Below are positions 1 to 10,645 of a stretch of DNA of 64,000 nucleotides, piece after piece (the first letter of the stretch is position 1; every line of letters starts with the position of its first letter). Position numbers and translations under genes: made by a program. Under the pieces are notes generated by a model. That model was not told the origin of the DNA, did not search any database, and saw nothing but the letters and a program-made list of their open reading frames with translations. Source of the stretch: Glebionis coronaria (Eukaryota; Streptophyta; Magnoliopsida; Asterales; Asteraceae); contig CM046874.1 in NCBI GenBank assembly GCA_025667525.1, positions 663,976,963-664,040,962 on the forward strand, written 5' to 3'.

Positions 1-489
1 TCTTCATTAATTGCACCATTAGTCCTTTTCTTTTAATCTTCTTTAAACTTGGACTCTAATGACTTGTGACTCGGGATTTCTTTTGAACTCGTCTTTTAAT
101 TCTTCAATAAAATAGACTTGAGTTCCTCGGCTTTTAGAAAACTTACGTCTTTTGACTTTTTCTTCGATAAATCTTCAGAATTGGTCTTGGACTTCCGTTC
201 TTTTTACACTCTTGACTTCTTGACTTCGTCTTTTCATCTTTTTCTTCAATCAAAGCCCGCAAATGCCGTGTTTTCTCCACTTTTCACAATTTTGTCCTAA
301 ATCACAACAAAAACACAAACCACGCATAATTCCGACATAAAAGGCATAAAATACACGTTTTGGTCCGGTTATTATTGTAATTAAGTGGTAAAAAGGATGG
401 GTGTTTACACACCTATCAATTTCTTATTTTATTTTTTTCATATTTATTTAAATTAAAGTTTTTGATTTAAAAGCACCCGCGTGCATTTT
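1..489. other. Unassigned T/C-rich sequence
   Basis: No credible gene is visible. The stretch is rich in CTT and GACTT words, and its short open frame at 118-300 is low-complexity. Recognisable LTR homology begins only around 490, so this may be the end of another element or a diverged LTR start. Confidence 0.4.
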
Positions 490-2952
490 ACAATGAGTTT
501 ACTCAAATCAATGAACAACGAGAACTTCTAGTGATCGCGATACCGACGGATGCCCAAAATTTAACATTTTATTATCGATTTTTTTGATAATTTATATTTT
601 CGACGATTTCGTTTTAATTACGTATTAAGTCGTGTCGGGAAATCTTATTATCATGTTTATGATGCATTTTAACTTTTTAAAAGGATTTTTACGAAACCCG
701 AGCCCCGTAAATATTTTCAAAATTGACTAATAGTAATTTTCTACCCTTTAAACTATTTATTGTATTTTAAGTCCAAAAGATTTCATATTTGGCAAAACTA
801 GGCCTCCACCCACCATATAAAAACCTTCCACCAAACATTTTCACTCATTTTTCATCAAAAAACACACATAGAAAACAAATCTCTCCCTCATTCTTCTCTC
901 TAAAATTTCGCCACCTCTAAACATCAAAACACCAAAAAATTTAGATTTCTAGCTTGAATCTCATAAAACTAAACCAAGACCCATGTTTGAAATCAAGAAG
1001 TGATAGTTTTGGTACAAAAATTTACCACATGCATAATGTTTTAAGATTTTTATGATTTTATGGTTGGTTTATGTTTTAATCATCATGCATGTGATGATCT
1101 GGGTAAGATCATCACGTTTTGATTATAAAAAGTTTTATTTTTTGATCTTTGATTTTGTTAAAATTTGACATGCAAGTGCTTAGGAGTTTGTTTGGTTGAT
1201 TGGTATGATAGTAGGGTGATTTTAGAGGTATGGATCATGTTAAAATGGGTCAAAATATTGATTTGATGTGATTTCTAAAAGTGTATATTACATCAGTGGG
1301 TTAAGGGCTGTATTTCGTGGGTTAAAGATTGGATATATGTTGAGATTATTTGATTTTGTTGTAGAGTTTTTTGATACGCTCGTTTTGATATAAGATAGAG
1401 CTTCTAACTCAATACGAATAAAAAGTTATGCTAGTTTTATTATTTGTGTACCGGGAGACGCAAATCGACACAATCCGAAATTGTGGCTGATTTTGGATAG
1501 ACTCTCGGGGACTTTAGGCATGGTTAGATAATTGATACTACTGATTTTCAAAGTTTATAAACTTAATATGATGAGTCTAGTAGTGGGTTTAAAAGGCGAA
1601 ATGTCAAGATAGTACTTTTAAAGTGGTATAAACGGTTTTTATAAAACAAGTATACATTCTGTCCCAAATTTTAGAGTCGAGTAAAGTGTCGAGCTGATAG
1701 CTTTAAAAGTATGATCTTGGGCTCAAATTTTGGCAGGGTCTTATACAAGTTATAAGTGACCTTGACACCAAGTTTCATCGAAATCGGACGAGTCTAGGTA
1801 AGATAGATCGGTGTGTACATTTAGAGTGTACTTGTTGATTTGTATTTTGGACATATAGTTCAATGCTCGTGTGGCGTGAGTATGAGTATTAACTATTGGA
1901 CATGGTGACTTACTCAAGTCTTTAGTCATTATATAAATGATTTAGCTACGGTTCCGAGTAAGGTAAAGGGATAGTTTGACTTGGCGCCTTATGACGGGTC
2001 AATTTCAAGAGTGCAAGTGTTTAAACGAGCAGAGTTGGATAAATAGGATAGTATGGATTCACTTGGTTCATGTCACTAGTTTTGAAATATGAATACTTTA
2101 AAAATATTTAAAGTCATATTATACTTAGTATATATCGATATTTGAGTTCGAGTCTTAACGCGCGCCTTATTTTGATAGGTTGCGGTTTTCGTGTTTCCCG
2201 GGCATCCATATCGTCGGTGATCGTCTTACCACTACTGTTTCTACTCAGCTTCTGAGTATCGTGAACCACTTACCTCGTGGATAAGGTGAATTCATAGCCC
2301 CTTTTACTGGCACATTGTTTCTAAATGCGGGGTGAGATTTGACATGGTGGAACATAACCATTTAAAAACTGTATGTTATCCAGAACTTGTATGCTATCAA
2401 GAACTTGTATGCTTTCCAGACTTTCATTATTATTATTGCTTTTAGTCTATAGCCTTAAGTTTCCTCTCTTGATCATGAACCGTTAATTATTGAGTACCAA
2501 GCACGAATGTTGTGGGTGGATCCATCGGGATTGACTATCCCCGTCTCAAGTACCTTGACGCACTAATATTTGTTTATACTTGAGTATTTAGGTTGAATAC
2601 TCCCTAGAAGAACTTACATGAGTTAAGCTTCGGTTCATGAACTGAACAACAATAATAATGGTTTCGGACTATGGTTGACGTATATAACCATTTTCCATAT
2701 TACTTGTTTTACAAATGAATGTTTGTGTCCACACGTTTACTGCTAAACCTATGAATATCACTTAACTTTATGTTGATGATTTTACATGTTTAATCTCAGG
2801 TATTATTACTTAGCTTTGCTTGGATGGGAGCCCACATGATATTATCGCAGCTTGGAGATTTCTGTGATGCTTTTAAAAGATTGGTTTTAGTAAAAACTGT
2901 CAGAAGTTTATCTTGTCTTTTTGGCAACTATATGTTATAAAATATGACGAAG
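490..2952 (+). repeat. Degenerate Ty3/gypsy (Tekay-like) LTR, 5' part
   Basis: By eye this stretch is collinear with the reverse complement of the LTR at 58471-61328. Anchors include the block around 513-560 (GATACCGACGGATGCCCAAA) and the block at 690-720 (ACGAAACCCGAGCCCCGTAA). Others are the CTCGGGGACT block near 1505 and the GACGGGTCAATTTCAAGAGT block near 1994. The two are diverged, so they are different copies of a family. It is cut at 2952 by element A and resumes at 17295. No coding sequence is expected or seen. Confidence 0.7.
2948..2952. repeat. Target-site duplication (left), CGAAG
   Basis: CGAAG directly precedes the first LTR of element A. The same five bases directly follow the third LTR at 17290-17294. 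A 5-bp duplication is standard for LTR-retrotransposon integration, so the three-LTR array sits at one insertion site. Confidence 0.85.
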
Positions 2953-3414
2953 TGTTGGAAATACGTTTTTCCCAATAAAGTCTCGGTCACATCTTAGTTA
3001 GCATAGATCACGAGTTATAGACTATGTAGAACTTTGTTTCTTGGAGCGACCTCCCTTAGGGGGAGATTGTTAGAAATACGTTTTTACGTATTTATGAAGG
3101 ATCGGTCGCTCCAACGATAATTATGTAATGGGCTCGTGATCTATTTAATTATTGTATAGTCCATATAGCCCACATGTAGGGTGGGCTATATATATAACCC
3201 CTCCTAGCATGTTAGGAGGGGGTTGTTGATTCTCATTTTCCAATTAATCATATTTTCCATTTTACTTTCTCTCTCTACATTTCCCCTTTTCTCTCCTTTC
3301 TCTCTCTAATCCCTTATCTCATTCCTTCATTTCTTCTTTATTAATCAATCAATCAACCACATAAATCCACCAAATCCATGATATAGAATAGGCCATAAAT
3401 CACGTAGACCTTCA
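2953..3414 (+). repeat. Element A LTR 1
   Basis: It starts TGTTGGAAATACG and ends ...CTTCA. It contains a TATA tract at 3187-3197 and a perfect 10-bp inverted repeat overlapping it (3164-3173 / 3181-3190). Just after the TATA lies a hairpin (3196-3223). A CT-rich U5-like stretch covers 3240-3335. Near its 5' end the LTR contains a second copy of the polypurine tract plus LTR start (3056-3080). Confidence 0.9.
3187..3197 (+). promoter_or_regulatory. TATA box of element A LTR
   Basis: TATATATATAA forms the right edge of an inverted repeat and is followed within a few bases by a C-rich/G-rich hairpin at 3196-3223. The same arrangement is in the LTRs at 10116 and 17062. It is the expected U3 promoter position; the transcription start is inferred to lie in or just after the hairpin. 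Confidence 0.65.
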
Positions 3415-3416
3415 AT

Positions 3417-3429
3417 TGGTATCAGAGCC
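3417..3429 (+). other. Primer-binding site, internal 1
   Basis: TGGTATCAGAGCC lies two bases after the LTR end and is complementary to the 3' end of plant initiator tRNA-Met, the usual primer of plant copia-type elements. The second internal has the same site at 10346-10358. Confidence 0.9.
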
Positions 3430-3716
3430 TTGGTTAAGTTTGGTTTATTCTTCTTTTATGTTGTTTGATTTTGGTGGGTTTTGATTTAATCATGCTTAAA
3501 TCATAAAAAGTTTGTATTAGTGTTCTTTAAGAAAAACCATCTTGATTCTTGGTGTTTTTGGTATTTTTTTGATTGGGATTAGTGGATAAGTAATAGTTGT
3601 TACTTATTTTAGTCGAAAGCACAAAACTTTTTGGGTTATTTGGTCAAAATCCGGGCTTAATCTTCATTGTTACTGTTCGACTGTTCATCGGAACAATCTT
3701 CTGTTCATTCAGCAAA

Positions 3717-4223
3717 AGTTCCGGATCAAGAAGTTCCGGATCAAGGAGTTCCGGATCAAGGAGTTCCGGATCAAGAAGTTCCGGATCAAGGAGTTCCGGA
3801 TCAAGAAGTTCCGGATCAAGGAGTTCCGGATCAAGGAGTTCCGAGTCAAGAAGTTCCGAATCAAGAAACTTCCGAACCAAGAAGTTCCGGATCAAGCCAA
3901 AGTTCCGAATCAAGAACTTCCGAGTCAAGAAGTTCCGAATCAAGAAACTTCCGAACCAAGAAGTTCCGGATCAAGCCAAAGTTCCGAATCAAGAACTTCC
4001 GAGTCAAGAAGTTCCGGATCAAGCTAAACTTCCGAACCAAGAACTTCCGAGTCAAGAAGTTCCGGATCAAGCCAAAGTTCCGAACCAAGAACTTCCGAGT
4101 CAAGAAGTTCCGGATCAAGCCAAAGTTCCGAACCAAGAACTTCCGAACCAAGAAGTTCCGGATCAATCCAAAAGTTCCGAATCAAGGTGATCTTCCGGAT
4201 CAATCCAAAAGTTCCGAATCAAG
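3717..4223 (+). repeat. 15-bp tandem repeat array, copy 1
   Basis: The unit is GTTCCGGATCAAGGA and variants (GGA/GAA/GAG, GATCAAG/GAACCAAG). The first half is clean; the second half has 14-16-bp spacing. Because 15 is a multiple of three, several frames stay open on both strands, giving peptide-like strings such as SGSRS, PDQGV or LLDPE. None looks like a protein. It lies between the leader and the Gag-like ORF. Confidence 0.9.
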
Positions 4224-4313
4224 GGAGTATTGGATTCCGATTTGTTTTATCAAAAAGTTGAGTCGACAAAAATTTCTTGAGCTGACAATTGAGTTGTCAT
4301 TCATCGACTTTCG

Positions 4314-6521
4314 ATGGATTTCTTGAATTCGACATCGAACAAGGGAGAATTACATAAAGTGCAAGCCAACGCGAGAGAAAGTGGTATAACTTCATTTCAA
4401 ATGCTCCAGTCTCATCTTGTCACTCTTTCGGGGATTCAAGGAGGGAACGAATTTGTGACAATCTTTGGACAAGATCGTCATATATTCATCGACTCCATTT
4501 TTACCACTTTGACCCAACTAGCCGAGCAACTCAACCATGGAAACTTTCATCACTCTGCATCGGTACTTGCATATAAGGCTCTTGTGACACACCTCACGCC
4601 TTTCCTCCAATTTATTATCATCAAGCCTGAAAGTTCAATGATTTGCCAATCGTTTCTTCGAGATACACATACCGAGCTTCGAGTTTTCCGTGATACGATT
4701 TTGAAACTCATGTCATCGGTCTCGTCTTCGATATATCAAAGATCACAACTTCAGCAAGTGTATGTTAATGGAGTGCAAGAATCAATGACGCAGATGCAAG
4801 AGGATAATGGTCATACGGTTGACAACTTGGAGCCTAACGATGGCACGAGCACAGAATCAGGAGGACAACATGATGCCAGTGGCACGTCAGGGAATGTTCA
4901 CGAGATTTCTCTTGATGATACCTTACCCATTTATGACGCAGAGCCTGCAAACATGGTACAATGTAATGTGGTTTATGATGTATATGCTGATGATATGCCG
5001 CATATTGAGGATTCTGAACCTAATTATGACAAACATGGGATGGAAACGAGTGATAGCAATACCACTTCTGATTCATCCGATGTAAGTCATAATGGGGGAG
5101 AGATTGTTCAGAATACTAAACATCATGATAATTATCCTATAACTGATTCATTGACTGCTTCTGATTCCAAGATTAAAGAGCTCGAAACAATCGTAGCTCG
5201 ACAATCAAAAGATCTTGAGGATGCCAAACTTGAATTTTCTAAGAAAACGGTCAAATTTGAAACATACTTTGAAAAACTTGAAAAATCAAACGTTGTTCTT
5301 GAAAGAAAATTGGATCAAACTGTTTTAGATTCTAAAGCTGAAAAGGATAATCTTTTGAAACAAATTCAACTGCTTGAATCTAAGTTGGCATCCCAAGATA
5401 ACGTGCTCAAAGAGAATGAGAATTTAAAAGCCCAAGTACAGGAAAAGGTCTTTGCTATAGCTGCGTTGAAAAACGAGTTAAGGAAAACTAGAGGACCTAG
5501 TGTGGACACTAAGCTTGAAAAACCATCAATCTTGGGGAAACCGCCTACAAATCAGTTCGTCAGACAACCGATTGTCAGACAACCTACTGCATTTAGATCC
5601 GAGCGACCACAATCCTCGAGACCGCGGTTTGCCTCCCAAGTTGATTTGGTTCATCTTTCTAGACCAGACACTCCAGCAACTAGGCCCTATGTGATCACTC
5701 CAGCTTTAGCAAGACCAAATCATATGATTGCCTCTAGTTTCCCTAAAAATACCAAGACCACGTCTAGAACTAGTTCAAATGACGTCTGCCATGAATCTGA
5801 TCTTAGGGAAGCTAAGCAAAAGACACATGTAAGAGATAGGAATTTCAAACCTAGTCAGATGCCTTCTAGTTTACCCAACACTGCTAACCGTAGCATGTCC
5901 AATCCTAGGAGCATCAATCCATCATCTAGGGATTCTAGATCTTACTCGGACATTAAATATGCTACTTGTAAAACATGTAGAAAATGTGTCTTTACGGCAA
6001 ATCATGATGCTTGTATCAAAAAATTGCTTAATGAGGTGAACTCCCGTGCTAGACTTAAATCCCAGTGGGTCGCTAAAATCAAACCCGTTGGTAAAATGTG
6101 GCGCCCCACTGGTAGAACTTTCACTCTTGTAGGAAACGAGTGCCCTTTAACTAGGATAGTCTCTGATTCTACGAAGACTACTAGGGAGGAAATTGCAAAG
6201 GATGATACATCACTTAAGCCTGAACTTAAGATTTTCTATAAAAGGAAACGTTTGCCCACTAAGACAAGTGAATCATCTCCTCATGCCACCTCTGACATAA
6301 GTAAAGCTAACTGTGAACCCCCACGTGCTTCAAAAATTGATATTGCTAACCCACGTCAAAGCATGCAAATTCCTAATGAGATTGCAGGTACCAAAGTTGA
6401 TGTTCCAAAAGAAAGAAGCGGTCCAATCGTTGTGTACCGTTCAACTAAGGACACTCTTAGAGTTTGGTTGCGGAAGAAGCAGATATCAGAGAAACAAATG
6501 TCTCAGGGGATTCATGGTTAA
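4314..6521 (+). CDS. Gag-like protein of element A, copy 1 (735 aa)
   Basis: An intact 735-codon ORF whose start lies 90 bp after the 15-bp repeat array. Residues 1-150 are hydrophobic and helical. Residues 170-285 are acidic and Ser/Asp-rich. Residues 286-393 form a coiled coil (KELETIVARQSKDLED onward). The rest is basic and Pro/Ser-rich, with a Cys/His cluster C552-x2-C555-x2-C558-x5-H564-x2-C567. The region from the coiled coil to this cluster resembles the N-terminal Gag part of large Asteraceae copia polyproteins as I recall them. There is no classical CCHC knuckle, protease or pol. Likely a structural Gag that packages this RNA while pol is supplied in trans (inference). ATG 4314 is chosen because the upstream frame has a stop at 4190. 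Confidence 0.8.
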   Translation: MDFLNSTSNKGELHKVQANARESGITSFQMLQSHLVTLSGIQGGNEFVTIFGQDRHIFIDSIFTTLTQLAEQLNHGNFHHSASVLAYKALVTHLTPFLQFIIIKPESSMICQSFLRDTHTELRVFRDTILKLMSSVSSSIYQRSQLQQVYVNGVQESMTQMQEDNGHTVDNLEPNDGTSTESGGQHDASGTSGNVHEISLDDTLPIYDAEPANMVQCNVVYDVYADDMPHIEDSEPNYDKHGMETSDSNTTSDSSDVSHNGGEIVQNTKHHDNYPITDSLTASDSKIKELETIVARQSKDLEDAKLEFSKKTVKFETYFEKLEKSNVVLERKLDQTVLDSKAEKDNLLKQIQLLESKLASQDNVLKENENLKAQVQEKVFAIAALKNELRKTRGPSVDTKLEKPSILGKPPTNQFVRQPIVRQPTAFRSERPQSSRPRFASQVDLVHLSRPDTPATRPYVITPALARPNHMIASSFPKNTKTTSRTSSNDVCHESDLREAKQKTHVRDRNFKPSQMPSSLPNTANRSMSNPRSINPSSRDSRSYSDIKYATCKTCRKCVFTANHDACIKKLLNEVNSRARLKSQWVAKIKPVGKMWRPTGRTFTLVGNECPLTRIVSDSTKTTREEIAKDDTSLKPELKIFYKRKRLPTKTSESSPHATSDISKANCEPPRASKIDIANPRQSMQIPNEIAGTKVDVPKERSGPIVVYRSTKDTLRVWLRKKQISEKQMSQGIHG

Positions 6522-6535
6522 GCTGCAAACAAGGA

Positions 6536-7700
6536 CTTACAGTCACATAACAGACTGTAACTCGATCCTCAAAGAAAGGAAAGTTCATCCCGATGATGAC
6601 TTATCCTAAAAACGAGAAATTCATTTTTCTCGGGCATGAGCTTATATAAAAAACATTCCAAGTTTTTAAGCTCATGCACAATGGCTCCTCGTTAAATGAC
6701 AGACGACGACCCGGACTTCAGAGACAGGGAAGTTTATCTACACAACGATAACTTACCCTCTTAACAAGAAATTAAGTTTTCTTGGACACGAGCTTACCCT
6801 AAAAACCATTCAAAGGTTTTAAGCTCGTGTATATGGTTTATCATTAAATATCAGATGGTAACCCGTGCATCAAAGAAAGGAAAGTTTATCGCCGGTGATA
6901 AACTTATCCTTACAACGAGAAATTAAATTTTCTCGGACACGAGCTTACATTAAAACCATTCAAAGGTTTTAAGCTCGTGTACATGACTTACAGTTAAATG
7001 TCAGACTGTAACTCGAACTTCAAATAAAGGAAAGTTTATCATTAATGATAAACTTATCCTCATAACGAGAAATTCAATTTTCTCGGTCATGAGCTTGTCT
7101 TAAAACATTCGAAGTTTTAAGCTCAGAAAGGAAAGTGTATCTTTTAAATAAGAGAACTTTTCCTCATAACGAGAAATTAACCTTTCTCGGTCATGAGCTT
7201 TCCGTTAAAACAGTCAAAGTTTTCAAGCTCATGAACACGACTTCTAAGTAAATGTCAGCTTAGGACTCGTCCTTCAGATAAAAGGAAAGTTTATCGCCGA
7301 TGGTAACTTATCCTTAACAACGGGAAGTTTACTACTTCTCGGACTTGAGCTCGCTTTTAAGATATTCAACATCTTAAGCTCAAGTAATTGATTTTCAAAA
7401 CTTTGAACACAATTTTTCGAGAATTTCTCAAAAGGTTTTTCTAAATCTTTCAAAATTGTGTGTTCAAACATGTTTTGATAAAAAGAGCATGTCTTCTGGA
7501 ATCGATAATATTTACGAACCTAGAAATGTCATTCAATAATGACACGGGGTTGTAAATAAAGTTCGAGCAGAAGTTCAAACTTTTAAAACATGCTCAAAAT
7601 GGTTTGCTATTATTTCAGATAGCAACCCGTTTTTCATAATCAAGTCAAGCATTTCACCGGAAAGCTTTGACTCTACAACGAGAATTAATTTTCTCGGGGA
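6536..7700 (+). repeat. Array of covarying hairpin units, copy 1
   Basis: About six degenerate units of roughly 150 bp follow the Gag-like stop codon. Each has up to four consecutive inverted repeats: SL1 (e.g. 6537-6543 / 6554-6560), H2 (7029-7040 / 7047-7059), H3 (6916-6922 / 6929-6935) and H4 (6937-6946 / 6971-6980). Stems are kept by paired substitutions between units. Further hairpins follow up to 7700, including an SL1-like one at 7601-7627. No long ORF crosses the array, so it is more likely structured RNA than coding. Confidence 0.8.
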
Positions 7701-9869
7701 CGTGACGAGGTGACCAACATTCGTGAACAAGAACCATGTGCTTCTTTCATATGCTGTTCTCCATTATTCAGGTCCAACCTCGTACATTGCTAATCTTGTG
7801 AATTCATTATTATATATGATCTTTGCACGTAATAAATACCTTACACTTGTGTTTAAAAGGTATTTAATTTACGTTTCAAGTACACCCTCATTAATTTGAG
7901 GGGGAGCTTGTGTAACTCATGAAGATAATTGGATTTGCATTTTTCTTCCCAAATTTTCTTAAAAGGCTATTAAATCAATTGATATTAAAAACATCGATTG
8001 GGTTAATATTTTTAATATGGGGGAGAAAATGTGATTTAATATGGGATATGATCAATCACAAATGGTTTGACTTAACGTGTTAGCTCATCCCGACATGTGC
8101 GAAATGTTTTCGAATATCGTAGCATATGTTAAGGGGGAGCAAAATGGATTTGCACTTCAAAATGGATTTCATGGTGACATATACTTACCCAAAACATCTC
8201 TATTCACGACGGTGACGATTGTGGTGACATAAGGATGGTAGGATAGGTTAAAGTCCAATGATTTCTCTAGAACCGGAGGAATCTTCCCAAGGACATTCCA
8301 TAGCTAGAAATAGTAGTCCTTAGGAAAGATGGAGAAAGATTGTGAACGTAGCTGAATGCCGACCAAGTACTTAAGTTAGCACTGGAACAATCACAACAAG
8401 GTGCTAGTGATGACGTATTGGTAAGCATTGAAGGGGTTGAAGAATGAAAAAGAATTGTAAAGATAAAGGGTGTAAAGAAAGAAGCCCTCCTTACAACTTT
8501 AGGCAGAAACCGGGTCAATACATATGCTATTGAGGTCATTTTTGCTAATGATTCTCGATATTGAAGAAAGACGTCATGGACCCAGTGATGCAATGCACAA
8601 CCCTTCCCAGCTAACTCAAATATCTCTCAAAAGGTATTTGTTTTAATCACACGGAGATCAACACGTTATCTATTGGTTTATTCACTCCGAATAGACTGGT
8701 ATTGAAAAGGTGGCACTCCTCTCCAGCCTCCGATCACTAAAATCCAAAATGCACAATCGAGTCTAGAGCCATTTGAGATCATCAAATATCTCATTATGAC
8801 ACACTTTCATTATTCCTTGCTTCTTCACACACTGTGAAAAGTAAGAAAGATCTTAAGAGTCCTACGCAAAATCTTCATGATCTTGCCTGAACATCCGAGT
8901 AATACGAAGTATTTACAATGAAGATGGAAATCCTTCTTGAGCGAATATCAAAAAGCTCATGGTAGGTGACTTGTGCGGTTCTTTATGAATCAAACTTGTG
9001 ATAACTGGAAAGCAACAGTGGTTTAATTCTTAAATGAATTTAAACTCGTTCCAGGCCTCTTCGCATTATCATATGATCTTGCCAGAACACTCAGAGTGAC
9101 TCTTTATTGATCACAGTGACGAGTGGAAATCCTTCTAGTGTTAACATCAAACAGCACTTGGTAGGTAACTTGCAAGATTCTATATGAATCAAGCTAGTGA
9201 CAACTGGAAAGCAACGATGGTGCGGTTCTTAATTGAACTTCACTTGTTCCAGGAACATGAATTGACGGCTTCAAATCATGCGGATAATATTATCCAAATG
9301 ATTCACTCTTTACGTTCGCAGTCAGCTTTGGACGGTCGAGTAAAGAGAACGGGTTTACCCGCGAAATCTTGTCAAGGAGGTTCTTTATTGAAACTACCTG
9401 CCACAAGTACGATATTTAATATCGTCCAACGGTCTTCACCGACCGGAGGTAAATTGCTACCGAATTAGAATGAAATGTTCAAGGCCATTTCATCCGTGTA
9501 TATTGTTTTGTTGCTAACTGTCTTATGCAGCGTAACAAGAAGGTGGCATTGCGGTGTACAATCCAGAAGAAGTCGTCACCACATGCTTATACTACATACA
9601 ATTAGTACTTCAACAAATTCAAGAAAGCCTGAAGGTCAAGTCTTCCGCTGTATCAAACTCTGAAGCTTTCAAGAATTTAAAGGTATAAGTATGTGGAACA
9701 TGAAGTCACAAAGAGGCAAATTTCACAAGTGATGCATGCACAAGGTCAAGGCAAGGAAACATGCTCAAGACTAAAGTCAAAGATCACATCAAGCATATTC
9801 ACAAGAACAAGATCGAAGACTCAAGCATAGATGCTAGGTTTAAGATTTTGTAAAAAGATGTGACCTCCC
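7701..9869 (+). other. Non-coding 3' region of element A, copy 1
   Basis: No recognisable coding domain. It holds a degenerate direct duplication of about 180 bp (8880-9055 and 9070-9254, both ending GTTCCAGG). It also holds purine tracts resembling polypurine tracts at 7900-7906, 8019-8023 and 8133-8137. Short open frames at 9184-9468 and 9475-9663 lie on or after the duplication and show no family signature. Confidence 0.6.
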
Positions 9870-9881
9870 TTAGGGGGAGAT
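9870..9881 (+). other. Polypurine tract before LTR 2
   Basis: TTAGGGGGAGAT directly precedes the TGTTGG LTR start, the normal plus-strand priming site. The same tract precedes LTR 3 at 16816-16827. Confidence 0.85.
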
Positions 9882-10343
9882 TGTTGGAAATACGTTTTTC
9901 CCAATAAAGTCTCGGTCACATCTTAGTTAGCATAGATCACGAGTTATAGACTATGTAGAACTTTGTTTCTTGGAGCGACCTCCCTTAGGGGGAGATTGTT
10001 AGAAATACGTTTTTACGTATTTATGAAGGATCGGTCGCTCCAACGATAATTATGTAATGGGCTCGTGATCTATTTAATTATTGTATAGTCCATATAGCCC
10101 ACATGTAGGGTGGGCTATATATATAACCCCTCCTAGCATGTTAGGAGGGGGTTGTTGATTCTCATTTTCCAATTAATCATATTTTCCATTTTACTTTCTC
10201 TCTCTACATTTCCCCTTTTCTCTCCTTTCTCTCTCTAATCCCTTATCTCATTCCTTCATTTCTTCTTTATTAATCAATCAATCAACCACATAAATCCACC
10301 AAATCCATGATATAGAATAGGCCATAAATCACGTAGACCTTCA
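9882..10343 (+). repeat. Element A LTR 2 (shared, internal)
   Basis: 462 bp, apparently identical to LTR 1. It serves as the 3' LTR of unit 1 and the 5' LTR of unit 2, with a polypurine tract on its left and a PBS (10346-10358) on its right. Confidence 0.9.
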
Positions 10344-10645
10344 ATTGGTATCAGAGCCTTGGTTAAGTTTGGTTTATTCTTCTTTTATGTTGTTTGATTT
10401 TGGTGGGTTTTGATTTAATCATGCTTAAATCATAAAAAGTTTGTATTAGTGTTCTTTAAGAAAAACCATCTTGATTCTTGGTGTTTTTGGTATTTTTTTG
10501 ATTGGGATTAGTGGATAAGTAATAGTTGTTACTTATTTTAGTCGAAAGCACAAAACTTTTTGGGTTATTTGGTCAAAATCCGGGCTTAATCTTCATTGTT
10601 ACTGTTCGACTGTTCATCGGAACAATCTTCTGTTCATTCAGCAAA

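Noticed and set aside
3417..3429. tRNA-Met gene fragment
   Set aside because: Only the 13-base complement of the tRNA 3' end is present, directly after an LTR end; it is a primer-binding site.
3717..4223. CRISPR-like array
   Set aside because: Repeats are directly abutting without unique spacers, and the setting is a plant retrotransposon.
3597..4326. Open frames over the 15-bp array (SGSRS, PDQGV and LLDPE repeats, both strands), also at 10526-11135
   Set aside because: A 15-bp period keeps several frames open automatically, and the extra 16-bp unit in copy 2 shifts the frame. There is no sign of a real protein.
7274..7471. Minus-strand 65-codon ORF in the hairpin array (also 14219-14416)
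   Set aside because: It lies on inverted repeats and has no family signature; structure explains the sequence better.
8267..8593. 108-codon minus ORF in element A (also 15212-15538)
   Set aside because: No recognisable domain, inside the non-coding tail; probably chance.
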